DNA of 64,000 bases from Solanum dulcamara (taxonomy: Eukaryota > Streptophyta > Magnoliopsida > Solanales > Solanaceae): the NCBI RefSeq assembly GCF_947179165.1, contig NC_077244.1, forward strand, positions 66,386,144 through 66,450,143, given 5' to 3'. A model generated the notes under the pieces. That model was not told the origin of the DNA. It worked only from the letters and a program-made list of their open reading frames with translations, and ran no database searches. Shown here piece by piece: positions 44,601 to 53,890 of the stretch (positions within the stretch are counted from its first letter, which is position 1; every line of letters starts with the position of its first letter). The position numbers and the translations under genes were made by a program.

Positions 44601-47600
44601 GGGCATCTGTTCTATCAGGAGAACAGTCAAGGAAAAGACATGTCAAATGTGGAAGCCTTCAGCTTCTCTCACAATTTTAATCTCTTATTCCTTCTCAAAT
44701 GGTTTGGTTATCATAACAACATATATTTTTGGCATAAAACATAAATATGACCCTTAACTTAGCTTCAGCTGGCAACTATGACCTCTAAGTTTACTAGTGC
44801 ACAAGTAGGCACTTTAACTATCCAAAACTTGAACAAATAGACACATTCGTCCTACATGGCAATTTTGTGTCCTACGTGGAGTCCTACGTGTATTGTGTCA
44901 CGTAGGAAATGTGTGTCTACTTGTTCAATTTTATACAAGCTTAAGTGTCTACTTGTGCACACCCAAAGTTGGAGGGCATAAATGTGAAATGAGGCCAAGT
45001 TAAAGGGCATATTTATGTATTATGTCTATATTTTTTGATAAAGCTATCATAACAATATATATGGAAAGATGTTACTGCTCCTTCCTAAACACCTCATGGA
45101 GGAATAAATATTTATGCTATTCCTAGGATACCAAAGAAGGGGTGCTTCTTCACTTCGTTAGCTTCTAGAGGGGTGATTTTGACAGCAGAGAATCTTAGTA
45201 AACGGAAAGTTGTCTGTATTAGTTGGTGTTTCCTTTGTAAGGAGGCAGGTGAGGACGTGGATCATATTATGCTACATTGCAATCTAGCAACGAGGTTATG
45301 GTGGGATATCTTTAGATGGTTCGGTGTTTCATGGGTGATGCCAAGATCCATGAAGGAGTTGATGTTTAGTTGGAAGATTGGTGCCAGGAGAAGAAGGCAA
45401 AAGGCTTGGAATGTTACTCCTCTTGCTTTAATGTGGTCATTTGGAGAGAGAAATAGGGGGCCTTTTGAAGCACCAGACATGAGCCTTGCTCAACTGAGTA
45501 GTAGTCTCCGCTCCCTATTTTCTGTAGGTGCACCCATGTAGTTCCTATTTGTATAGAGGATTGGGTGTCTTTTGGAGTGAACCATACTTTGTAGGTTTCT
45601 CCTTTTTGGGTATATCTATTGTATACAGCCATCTCGGCCTTGTTATTATTAATGAAATACTTTACTTGATCACAAAAGGTTTACGCTAAATGATAATGGT
45701 CAATTTAACATAGTTAAAAATCGAAAGGCTGAACGCAACTGCAAAAATGGGAACTGCACCTTGAAAATTAATGCGCTCATTGATGATCCCAAGCATTGTA
45801 ATAGATTCTGTCTTGTGCAAGTATTGCAACAAAAGGTCATAGGAGTACTGTTTCAGAGTAAAAAAGCAAATCAAAAGGCTAATCCAGTTAAGCTCTAAAG
45901 GTGTGCATGGTAAAAAGTAATCAAATGCTGCCAGACATGTCTATTGCCCAAAAAAAAGTTATCAAACTGCACGTAAATCCACCAAACTAGACAAACCATA
46001 AGACTAATGATTGTTCCTATAATGTGCATGGTGATAAGATACATGCTCATGAGAATAACAGACAAAATATTGTAGTTAATTTCAACAAACCTACATGACG
46101 AACTAGCCACTCCCCCCCCCCTCCCTCTTATTTCTCAGTATGTCAAACCAGTAGTTTTTGCTATGTTATCAACTTAATTAATAGGAGTTCTGTTTCAAAA
46201 TTAAAGGAGAACGACAAGATAGCAAATGTTACTAATTCCATGATCTCTTTTTAAAACCAAGCTGTACCAATTTCACGCTTTACCATCTCAAAAGAAAAGA
46301 TTTGCAAAGAGGTGGATTTTTTTGTCAAACAGTTGAAGTTCCACAGAAAATTAAAAGTGGTCAAGAGCAGGAAATGAAAGATAATGCACTCTAAAATGAA
46401 ATATCACATTAGTTTCTTTTCCTCCTCTGTAACTCGATATGCATTTGTCACCAATTGCTAACAACCCCAGACACACTTGGCTTTCACAGCTGAGACATTA
46501 GTGTATGCTATATTAGCAGAAAAATTCAACCAGAAGAAGCAAAAGGATCAAGAGAATACCTGACACATCTTAATGTTCACTTTGCTCAGCCGTATAGAAT
46601 GAGCAAATTCCATTTCCTGCATTTTACAATATGCTTAGTGAGCATATGACACACTTAAACATGGAAAAGGGCATCCATACAGGTTCTAGGATAGTGATGT
46701 ACCTCAAGATGGGATGGTGAGAGAACGCCTTCTAACTTCTGAAGATCACGCAAATGTGTCATCTCATGGTCTTCGCGGTAACTACTGAAAAAGGCTCGTG
46801 CTGGCAATAAAAGAACTGTGTTAAAAATTATCTCACAAAGATCAAAATACAACCAAAACATAACGGATAAAGTATACCTTCTTGAATATGACCTCTAGCG
46901 ACAAGTTCCATGAAACAATGAATAAATACAGGATACAAAACACGAAGCAACTCGTGCTGCAAGATTGAAATATATATATGTTCAGATGAATCAATAATAG
47001 CAATGCTCTCATTTAACAAATGAAAGAGGATAACAATTATTAACATAATATAAGATGATTTCAAATGAGCCATACATATACTAAAAGAAAAAGACTTAAC
47101 AATCCCAATATATACAATGGCCAACCTGTTGGAAACAACAAAGTTTGAATATCATTTCTGCGAATCGAAAGGTATTCTAAGCAGTAACAACACTGCAGGA
47201 AGAGAAAAGACCAAAAGAAAACAGAACACTCGGCATTTAACATTGTTTCATGTTATCTCCAATAGCTCCTACGTTTCTTTAGAGACGATACAACTGCACT
47301 CTCTAGGATATGAAATAGCTTACATGTACATGAAAGGATTTTAAGGAGAGAGATGGCTAAATAACAGAAGGAGATGATACTAAATATGCTGACTGAGTCG
47401 GAAACAAGGGGCGGATCTTTAAGGGCGAGGTGAATCCCAATTCCCAACCCCATCCGTCAGCTAGCTTAACTTCCCTCTTTTCAATCTATATCAGATTATG
47501 TTGGAATTGGAGCAAATCTAGATGGACATCCATCAATTCCAATAGAAAGAGAGAGAGGCAAGCCGGGAGTGTACTGAGACAAGGTAAACAGAAATAGACA

Positions 47601-50600
47601 AAAATAAATAGAAGGTAGCTTCAGCTATTACAGGAAACCACAAAATATTGAAGACTAAAGAGATTAAGTCAAAAGGAAGTGTCTAACTTGGAGAGAGAGA
47701 AAAAATAGTCCCTTATGTTTGAGTGTAGGTTCAAATGGTCCCTTCAACATACTCCTGAACAATTTGTCTTCTAAGTTTGCCAAAAGTGAGCACTTAGTCT
47801 CTCACAAATATTTAACAAACTCGGGTGGTTAGACTTTATCGGAATAATAAAAATAATGATCCAACCAAAAACACCAGAGAGTCCTGTCAAATCCTGAAAA
47901 CCGCAACACCAAAAATTGCACCATATACCAAAAAATAGATTAAAAAAGATGGCAGAAATTGCACCTCAAAAGCTGCACCATCCTCCAAAAATAAACCAAA
48001 ATTAGCAAAAATGGCAAAAATTGTAACTCTAAATGTGAATTCATGTTAAATCCTTTTTTATTCACAGTTCCTGTTAAGTTTACCAACAAAGTTAAATATT
48101 TGACGGAACCAAAAGTATTTGCTTTTGGTGAACTTAAAGGACTAAAATTGTTCAAGAGTATATTTAAGGGAACATTTTGAACCTACCAAACATACAGAAC
48201 CATTTTTGTCACTTTTTCATCTGACTTGTATAATCACACAACCTAACTTGTATGAAGACAGCACACTTGTCATGATTATGTTTAGGCTAAACTTAAATTG
48301 ACTCACTGCTACATTTATAGCATAAGTCAATAAACTAGAGTTGAGAATCACAAAAACGCGAACTCAATTTCAAAGACCTCGTCACTGCCAGAAAGACAGC
48401 AGCCGAAGTATTAACAAGTCAAGATGCTCACTTGATCACCCTAATACATTATGTTAAGGATTAGAAAGGGCTAAAAAACAGAGAAAAAGAAAGCCTCTCC
48501 TTTCCATTTGTGTTTGTTGCCTATGGTATGACTGGTGGCAGGCCTTTTACTAGTGCATTACATGTCATGAGAGATATCCATCATTATACTACATAAAATA
48601 CCTCTCATGTTACTATTAGCACAAATCAAGGGACCAACCTTATACAAATCCAGTGAACTATAAGCCCATGACCGAAGCTTGCTATATTCTTCTTGGTATC
48701 GTTGGGGACCGGTTTCAAATCTGAAAAGCATGAAAATTTAGATTCAGAATGATATCAAAGATGCATGCTAAGAAAATAACCAGAAAGCATGCATTATCAC
48801 AGCTGTCAAGACTTCCAAATAGTGTCAGACGGTGTGAAAACGGAAATCTTGCCATAAAAGCTATCTATATATCTATATCTGTAATATTTTAAAAGTAGGA
48901 AACTCCAAAGTGTAAAGTTAAATTACCAAATACCCATAAAGGTCAACTGATGTTTAACCCTTCAAACCTACAATATTCTTTTTACTATTATCATACAAAA
49001 ATGTTCGGAAACAACCTCTCTATCTTCACAAGGTAGGGATAAGACTACGTACACACCACCCTCCCCAAACCCCACTTATGGGACTACAATGGGTATGTTG
49101 TTGTTGTTGCATACAAAAGTGTAGATGTATATTGCAAGTTTTATGGTGGATTCATATTGAATTGTAAGCTATCTATTAACAAGAATCTAAAAGTTAAAAG
49201 AATCTAAAAGTTAAATCTGTCAACTGTAAATTTTAGATCCGCCTTTTCATTCTAGTGCAGTGTTTCGGAAGGCGTAAGGCGACAAGGGTCTATCTCACTG
49301 AGGCAAGGCGCTCGCCTTTTTGAAGTGAGGCGCCAATTAATATCAAAAAATTAAAATATTAATTACATATATAAATAACCAAAAATTTAATAGCAATAAC
49401 TTATTGCTGTTTATAGGCAAAAAATTTAATGAGTATACAACTAAATTCAATTGGGCAGAAAATAAAAATAAATAGACTAGAACATGAAAAAAAAAACTGG
49501 ACAAATTAGCCAGAGCCAAGTCACCAAAAAGAGCTAGAATCAAAGAAGAAGAAGAAGAAGAAGAAGAAGCAACACGCAATCAACTGAAAAGAGCTAAGTA
49601 GAAAAAAACCTAAAATTACATTTTAAGTTCAAAAGCTGCATCTTTTTCTTCTTTTTTTAAATAAAAAAAAGCTGATGCCTTTATTCTTGCTTTGCCTTAT
49701 CGCCTTTTTCGTAGCTCTTGCCTCGCAAGAGAAAGGCGACACAGCCTCGCCTCGCCTCTCGTCTAAGGCACTAAGGCGAGAGCCTTTGATAACACTGCTA
49801 TAATGCACCCACCCTTTTGAAATCCTGGATCAGTTGAAAAGTCATAAGTTGAAGACTTGGAATTTCCCAACTTATGACTTTTGGCTTATTTGGGCTTAAA
49901 AGATTTTTTGGTGTCCACCAAAATAAAAAGTGCTTAAAAGATGGTTTAGCTAGATTTTAAGCTTTCCCAAATACCCTTTAAGCGTTGTTCATAAACAACT
50001 CAAGGTAAGCTACATGAGTCCTCTACATCCATTCACTCTACTAAGGTCCATTTCGCTCCAATACTAAATAATTTGCTCAAAAAAAGTCAGGGTTCCAAAA
50101 CAAGTAAAGCATGTGCTTTCTAGAGCTTAACCCTCTAGCAAAAAAGTCAGTGTTACATAAACAATACGAAAAGAAGTCGCTTACTTAAAGAAAAGAGGAT
50201 TTCTTCCTTAATGTAAGGGTCAATCGGGTAATTTGCAGAATTATCCTTGGAGATTGAAGAAGAAATGTTTCTACACATTGGATGTGTTTGGTATGAAGGA
50301 AAATATTTTCTTGGAAAACAAGTGGGTTTCTTACTTTTTTTCTAGTGTTCGGTAAGTAAGTAAAAAAATATAATCTCAAAAGCATTAATATGTGATCTAG
50401 CAAGACACTTTTTGTGGGATGGGGGTGAGACAGTCGAGGGTTGGGGGGTGGGGCCTTTGGATGGAAAGGAGACAATGAACTTGGAATGTCACTTATATCA
50501 CTTAAAGAACTTGTTTTCCTTACTTTCATTAGGAAAGTCATTTTCCTTATTTTAAGGAACTTGTTTTCCTAAAGAAAATATTTTCCAAAACATTTGACCA

Positions 50601-51838
50601 TTCAAACATGAAAAAATCGGAAAACATTTCCCCCTATCAACCACACCACCGTTGTTGCTGCCCTTCTTGAAACAACTAACTAAGCCTCAATCCTAAACAG
50701 TTCGAGCAAGCACATAAATCCTCCTCTACATCCCCTCTATTTATTTATTTTGAAATAGGCAACTTGTATTCACACAAAAGAACTCATCAGAAAACTGATG
50801 AGGAGGGATTTACAAACCCCCAGGGGGTGCCATCATACTCAAAATCCAAAAACAAACTTTCAAAAACTTACAGTCGGCCTATAAACTCCACCAAGCTATC
50901 TACTTTCCCCACTAAATCTTCCTAACACCAAAAATATAAAAGGCTAAGACATCTCATCTTGATATTCTGTGTTCTGCTACCCTTCCCTTCAAAACATATC
51001 TCATTCCTTCCTTTCCATAATGTCCACCAGATGCAAACAGGGATATTCTTCCACCAATTCTCCTTTGATCCTCTCTTTCCAATTTCTTGCCAGCGTGTTA
51101 GTACCTCAAAAGTGGTTCTGGGCATTGTCCAATTTACCCGAGTATACAAAAGAACATGTTCCACAGATCTATAGCTGCCTTGCAATGCAGAATTAGGCAT
51201 TTCAGAAGAGGAACGGATATGGTATTTAGAACCTAAACACTCAGTATTTACAGAAAATACAGGAGAAGAAGACAATTGATTCTAAAAGAACCTAATTCAC
51301 CAAGTAATGCTAATTTCTCCCTTTTTAGAATGGCTCCGGTGGCTACATTTCCTACTCAGAGAACAGATTTTAAATTTTTTTTGGGCAGTTCAGGGTCAAT
51401 TTGGGCATTTGCAGAAATGCTATCGGAGAGTGAAGACGAGCTGCTTCTGTTATGTTGCTGCTGCTCTTCTTCCAACAACCAAGTTACCTCTCAATCCTAA
51501 ACTAGTTCAGTTCTATGAATCTTCTATATTAAATTCTTCTCTACTTGAACGCGTTTCATTGGAATTCATTTATCTTATAAGGTAAATTGATTTGAGAACT
51601 CAATCCTCGTAGCCAAACAGTAACTATTACATAAAATTGAGGAGAAAAAAGAAACTTACTCAGAGAAAGAAATGATTTTTTTAGTGATGTCAGGGTCAAT
51701 CTGAGAATTTGCTGAGTTGCTGTTGTGGATTGAAGATTTATTCTGTTGCTGTTCTTCTTGAAAAGCAATCTCCGTTTGCTTGAAACCCTTCTTCTTCAAA
51801 TACGCTACGACTGCTTTCTCAATCTCTTCTTCATCCAT
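29673..51838 (-). CDS. TAF5: TAF5, WD40 subunit of general transcription factor TFIID
   Basis: Nineteen minus-strand exons, with phases checked: 51838-51660, 48720-48639, 46956-46878, 46800-46703, 46616-46560, 45847-45760, 43639-43533, 41617-41510, 41318-41167, 40243-40133, 40040-39971, 39872-39833, 33229-33065, 32931-32855, 32337-32221, 30448-30183, 30072-29977, 29882-29807 and 29726-29673. The product is 673 aa. The N-terminus is a LisH-like motif ([18 protein letters not shown]); residues ~60-195 form the TAF5 N-terminal domain ([36 protein letters not shown]); a lysine-rich linker follows; from ~348 six WD40 repeats end in KVWDM, RLWS, RIWS, RLWDV, MMWDL and KLWDV. TAF5 scaffolds TFIID for RNA polymerase II initiation in the nucleus. 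The exon 13 acceptor is uncertain: 33229 gives ...GPSFLQGG, 33239 also keeps phase. The gene spans 22 kb because introns are filled with transposons. Confidence 0.95.
30808..31000. mobile_element. MITE-like palindromic repeat in TAF5 intron 15
   Basis: GGAGCGGACCCAGCATG at the left pairs with CCTGGTTCCGCCACTGG at the right, and GAACCCCCTTCG occurs twice with TATACTATTTATACAT and TATGTATAAATAGTA forming an inner inverted repeat. On the minus strand it starts CAGTGGCGGAACCAGG, a form often seen in Solanaceae genomic DNA. Confidence 0.6.
31075..31106 (+). mobile_element. RTE/SINE tail remnant
   Basis: TGTGGGATTACATTGGGTATG then TTGTTGTTG; only the last ~30 bp of the RTE tail. Confidence 0.6.
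31725..31994. mobile_element. Stowaway-like MITE in TAF5 intron 15
   Basis: TA dinucleotides (31723-31724 and 31995-31996) flank CTCCATCTGTCTCGTTTTAT at the left and ATAAATTGCTATGGGAGGGAG at the right, which are inverted copies. No coding content. Confidence 0.78.
32560..32597. repeat. Low-complexity T-(TG)n-G run in TAF5 intron 14
   Basis: A T run, (TG)n and a run of 14 or more G follow one another. Length is likely to be unreliable in assemblies. Confidence 0.8.
33762..34078 (-). mobile_element. L1-type LINE 3' fragment in TAF5 intron 12
   Basis: The plus-strand text CACCAAAAATAAAAAAGAGC and TTGATCTTCTGTAAGCTGGTTCTGC parallels 50929-50980 of the clearer L1 fragment. The T run at 33763-33771 is the A tail on the minus strand. 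Only the end of the ORF2 region plus 3' UTR remains. Confidence 0.6.
34085..34165 (-). mobile_element. tRNA-like SINE head
   Basis: On the minus strand GGTCTATTGGTAAGAGCACA (box A-like) and GAGTTTGAACCCAACC (box B-like) are spaced as in a tRNA-derived promoter. No body or tail could be delimited. Confidence 0.45.
35040..35625 (+). mobile_element. L1-type LINE 3' fragment (zinc-binding C-terminus of ORF2)
   Basis: Translation gives [19 protein letters not shown] (the CxxC...HxxxC zinc-binding motif after L1 reverse transcriptase), [14 protein letters not shown] and then ~190 bp of 3' UTR ending in an A run at about 35612-35622. Two stops interrupt the frame. It lies just upstream of the Copia insertion in TAF5 intron 12. 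Confidence 0.8.
35756..35934 (+). repeat. 5' LTR of the TAF5-intron Copia element
   Basis: 179 bp, TGTTAG...CTCACA. A TATA box candidate TATAAATAGG is at about 35864-35873. Confidence 0.9.
36205..39387 (+). pseudogene. Copia gag-pol remains, integrase missing and one segment inverted
   Basis: Frames are broken by several stops and shifts. The gag part [20 protein letters not shown] is typical of plant Copia. The segment 37660-38405 reads as Copia only on the minus strand ([35 protein letters not shown] in family terms; here worn), while sequence on both sides reads on the plus strand. The RNase H end retains [11 protein letters not shown]. No function is expected. Confidence 0.85.
39395..39511 (+). 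repeat. 3' LTR of the TAF5-intron Copia element, 62 bp shorter
   Basis: Matches the 5' LTR at both ends but lacks an internal piece between GGAATGG and TTTTTGTGTAAT that in the 5' LTR contains the TATAAATAGG box. Confidence 0.9.
40652..40903. mobile_element. Stowaway-like MITE in TAF5 intron 9
   Basis: TA (40650-40651 and 40904-40905) flanks CTCCCCCCGTTTCAACTTG and CAAATTGAAACGGGAAGGAG, inverted copies of each other. Best preserved Stowaway of the window. Confidence 0.85.
42340..42480 (-). mobile_element. tRNA-related SINE-like fragment, copy 1
   Basis: CTCCCACCAACATAGGTACTGG and AGATGGGAAGAAATCACCTAG parallel CCACCAGCATATACACAGTA and AGACGAGAAAAAAACACCTAG in copy 2 (42815-42960). Lies in TAF5 intron 7. 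Confidence 0.5.
42810..42962 (-). mobile_element. tRNA-related SINE-like fragment, copy 2
   Basis: On the minus strand GGGGGAGATCAGGGTTCAAG contains a box B-like GGTTCAAG; the rest resembles copy 1. The frame at 42811-43023 crosses it and is not a gene. Confidence 0.5.
44732..45027. mobile_element. Foldback MITE in TAF5 intron 6
   Basis: ACATAAATATGACCCTTAACTT at the left pairs with AAGTTAAAGGGCATATTTATGT at the right, and further inside CTAGTGCACAAGTAGGCACTT pairs with AAGTGTCTACTTGTGCAC; the centre holds CCTACGTGG and CACGTAGG. So nearly the whole element is an inverted repeat. No coding content. Confidence 0.78.
45060..45665 (+). mobile_element. L1-type LINE 3' fragment in TAF5 intron 6
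   Basis: The frame at 45173-45541 gives [18 protein letters not shown], the CxxC...HxxxC zinc-binding motif that follows plant L1 reverse transcriptase, then [19 protein letters not shown]. It is 5'-truncated and followed by ~120 bp of 3' UTR ending ATTATTAATGAAATACTTT. Not a host gene. Confidence 0.8.
47698..48213. mobile_element. MITE with ~60 bp inverted ends in TAF5 intron 2
   Basis: AAAAAATAGTCCCTTATGTTTG with GTAGGTTCAAATGGTCCCTT pairs with AAGGGAACATTTTGAACCTAC and CAAACATACAGAACCATTTTTG. The inside is AT-rich with CCTCCAAAAAT-type repeats. Confidence 0.7.
49004..49109 (+). mobile_element. RTE tail-only insertion in TAF5 intron 1
   Basis: The 106 bp insert consists only of the RTE 3' tail (TTCGGAAACAACCTCTC ... 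GGGTATGTTGTTGTTGTTG). Flanks CATACAAAAATG (48992-49003) and CATACAAAAGTG (49110-49121) form a 12 bp target duplication with one change, so this is a true, extremely 5'-truncated insertion. Confidence 0.8.
49258..49797. mobile_element. hAT-like MITE with AGGCG-rich ends
   Basis: CAGTGTTTCGGAAGGCGTAAGGCG at the left faces CTAAGGCGAGAGCCTTTGATAACACTG at the right; CAGTGTT ends suit hAT elements. Both arms carry many GGCG/CGCC subterminal repeats (GAGGCAAGGCGCTCGCC, CTCGCCTCGCCTCTCG). The middle is AT-rich. A clear 8 bp duplication was not found. Confidence 0.65.
49820..49985. mobile_element. Repeat fragment with inverted CATAAGTTG/CAACTTATG
   Basis: AGTCATAAGTTGAAG and CCCAACTTATGACTTTTGGC, plus GGCTTAAAAG and TAAGCTTTCC, suggest part of a MITE with the TTTGGGCTTAAAAG theme seen at the window edges. 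Ends not defined. Confidence 0.4.
50181..50705 (-). pseudogene. Decayed copy A of TAF5 exon 1, split by a MITE
   Basis: 50181-50278 aligns with 51655-51750 of the true exon 1 and its donor side (TTACTTAAAGAAAAG, AAGGGTCAATCGGGTAATTTGC, GGAGATTGAAGA). The match resumes at 50650-50705 (GTTGTTGCTGCCCTTCTTGA, then CCTCAATCCTAAACAGTTCG as in copy B). The gap is the MITE at 50279-50649. It lies in intron 1 and lacks the start codon part, so it cannot supply a first exon. Confidence 0.7.
50279..50649. mobile_element. MITE inserted in exon 1 copy A
   Basis: GGATGTGTTTGGTATGAAGG at the left pairs with GGGGGAAATGTTTTCC and GGTGTGGTTGATAG read in reverse from the right; subterminal GGAAAATATTTTC also repeats. 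The frame at 50185-50541 is accidental. Confidence 0.65.
50738..51290 (-). mobile_element. L1-type LINE 3' fragment in TAF5 intron 1
   Basis: The minus-strand frame 51275-50922 reads [19 protein letters not shown] and [19 protein letters not shown], the C-terminal end of an L1 ORF2. The 3' UTR and an A-rich tail run to about 50740. It separates exon 1 copies A and B. Confidence 0.75.
51351..51510 (-). pseudogene. Decayed copy B of TAF5 exon 1
   Basis: Plus-strand CCTACTCAGAGAACAGATTT, CAGTTCAGGGTCAATTTGGGC and TTGCTGCTGCTCTTCTTCC align with the true exon 1 at 51655-51765 (CTTACTCAGAGAAAG, TCAGGGTCAATCTGAG, GTTGCTGTTCTTCTTG). The donor equivalent reads GTAGGA instead of GTAAGT. Beyond 51482 it shares CTCAATCCTAAAC with copy A rather than with exon 1. 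Confidence 0.72.
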
Positions 51839-51886
51839 GGCGAAAAGTGTAAAATTTGAGACTTGCGAAGAAGAAACACGTAGGGG

Positions 51887-51893
51887 TTTTATA
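51887..51893 (-). promoter_or_regulatory. Putative TATA box of TAF5
   Basis: CCTATAAAACCCC on the minus strand lies ~50 bp upstream of the ATG, implying a very short leader (~20 nt). The start codon context is CGCCATGG, a strong one. Confidence 0.5.
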
Positions 51894-51899
51894 GGACCG

Positions 51900-52325
51900 A
51901 CAAGTTTGATTTGGGGTTTCTGGAGGGATTTTTGTTTAGGGAAGGTTTTTTTCTTAGGCTATAATTTTCTCCATTAATGCAAGATTTGCCCTTTAAATTG
52001 GTTGATTTTTAAAAATTTATCCTTTAAATATAGGTTGGTCTCTAATTTTTGTTTTTTAAAAAATAAAACTTATGCTTAGCAAATTATAAGGTTTTTTTAA
52101 GGGCATGAAAAATAATTTGTGAAATATTATAATGTAAAATAATAACTTATGCTTTACAAAAAATAATTATTTATCTTAAAGAGGCAAAAATTAGAGATCA
52201 ATAAAAAATAGAGGCAAAGATGCAATTTTTTTTGTGCTAATATGAATCGGTGGGACAATAACAGATAACTATGTAATATTTAAAAATACCTTTACCAGGA
52301 AATAATCTTTTAAAGAATGTATTAC
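51900..52325. other. TAF5 upstream region, no gene
   Basis: AT-rich with no gene or defined repeat. It is bounded by an old RTE insertion at about 52328. Confidence 0.45.
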
Positions 52326-52327
52326 TC

Positions 52328-53372
52328 AAGGTGAAGTGGTATATTGCATGTTATTTATGGATGATATAATTTTGAGTTTCAAGATTTGTGATAGAGTTAA
52401 TGTTGAGGTGAAGGTTTGGAGATGGACACTAGAGTCTAAAGGGTCCACATGAATGCAAGATCATGACACAAGTTCAATAATGTGACGCATGATGCTAAAG
52501 TGGAAGTGAGACTTGATAAACAGGTTATTCAAAAGAAAGGTAGTTTCAAGTATCCTGAATCTATTGTCCAGGAAAATATAGAGGTTAACAAAGATATCAC
52601 CCACCGTATTGGCGTAGGGTGGAGGAAGCGGAGGATCGCTTTCGAAATCTTGTGTGATAAGAAAGTGCCACATGAACTTAAAGGTAAGTTCAATTGAGTG
52701 GTGGTTAGACGAACTACGTTTTATGGGGTGGATTGTTGATCAGTCAAGAGCTCTACATTCAAAGAATAAAAGTGATAGAAATAAAGATGTTGTAATGGAT
52801 GACTGGGTATACTAGGAGAGATAGAATTAAAATGAGGATATGAGACAAGGTAAGAGTGACTTCGATAGAAGACAAGATATGAAAAGTGAGGTTGAAATGC
52901 TTCAGACATGTGATGAGGAGATCCGTGGATGCCCCAATGAGGAAGTGTAAGAACTTGGCTATAGATGAGTGCATGAGAGGTAGAGGTACACCAAAGAAGT
53001 ATTATATTAGAGAGAGGTGATTAGACAAGACAAAGGTTTGGATGACACGAACTAGGGTAAAAATTAGTAGATAGGAGTGTGTTATCTTGTTGCCCTTACT
53101 AGTAGTCATAATACTATGCTTGTAGTTTCTTGTTCTTCGATTTTTGTTAATAAATGTTGTTTCATGTAGTTCGATCATAGTATTGTTCTGCAACTATCTA
53201 TTATCTCTTGTATTTTCATTACGTCTTTTTCTAGACTATTTTTATCTCGAGTCGAGGATCTATTGAAAACAGCCTCTTACCTCACATTTGAGATAGAGAT
53301 AAAATCTTTGTACACTCTACTCTCCTTAGATCTCACTTTTTGGGACTACACTAGATATTGTTCCTTTAATCT
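52328..53372 (+). mobile_element. Old, highly diverged RTE LINE 3' part
   Basis: CAAGGTGAAGTGGTATATTGC with TTATTTATGGATGATATAATT is the worn form of the [14 protein letters not shown] region. Further pieces match the plus-strand RTE: CAAAAGAAAGGTAGTTTCAAGTA, GATAAGAAAGTGCCACATGAAC, AGAAGTATTATATTAGAGAGAGG. The tail CTCGAGTCGAGGATC...GGGACTACACTAGATATTG ends near 53360. Frame is lost in several places. Confidence 0.8.
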
Positions 53373-53800
53373 TTTAAAAAACTAATTTGATGTATGTGTT
53401 TTGCACATCATGAATAGACTAATATATTTTTATAAATAATTATCTTTTAAATGTATTAACAAAAGAATACAATTTATTGGTTTGTTCTCTTTCTTTCACA
53501 TTTGCATTCAATGCCACCTTGTATAAAATTCATCTACTTATATGATCTTTCTACCGAATATAACTACAATCAAATATAATAAAAATATCTATTAATAATA
53601 GTTGTAGTCTAAAAAAAAACCCAGAGAAAAATAGCAATAAACGAATTAACGGAAATCACTATAATAATAGTGTTATATAGTGTTGCATTAAAATTTGCAT
53701 AAAAACTATTGAATGCCTTTGAAAGGAGAAAAACTTGTGATAACCAAAAGGAGAACCACCATCCCCGTAAAAAAAATAGTTGAAAAAAGAAAGAAATATA
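53373..53800. other. Intergenic, no gene seen
   Basis: AT-rich. It includes the apparent intron downstream (minus strand) of the orphan exon below, but no second exon could be found. Confidence 0.4.
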
Positions 53801-53890
53801 CCTTTGATTTTTCAGGCGAGATAAACTTTTGATTTTTTCAGCTACTTCATTCAGTGGTAACATACTTGTTTCGTTCAACTTCTCCATCAT
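53801..53890 (-). pseudogene. Orphan first-exon-like segment, product unknown
   Basis: On the minus strand ATG at 53890 opens MMEKLNETSMLPLNEVAEKI then KSLSRLKNQR, followed by AG/GTATATTTC, a plausible donor at about 53800. Upstream is TTTCTATTTCAG followed by TTTAAAATTT, a plausible acceptor of a leader intron. Codon usage and composition look more gene-like than the surroundings. No further exon was found before TAF5, 2 kb away, so this is either the start of a gene cut short by rearrangement or chance. I do not recognise the protein. Confidence 0.35.

Noticed and set aside
45173..45541. Independent 122-aa gene in a TAF5 intron
   Set aside because: The CxxC...HxxxC pattern and the flanking 3' UTR identify it as the end of an L1 LINE ORF2.
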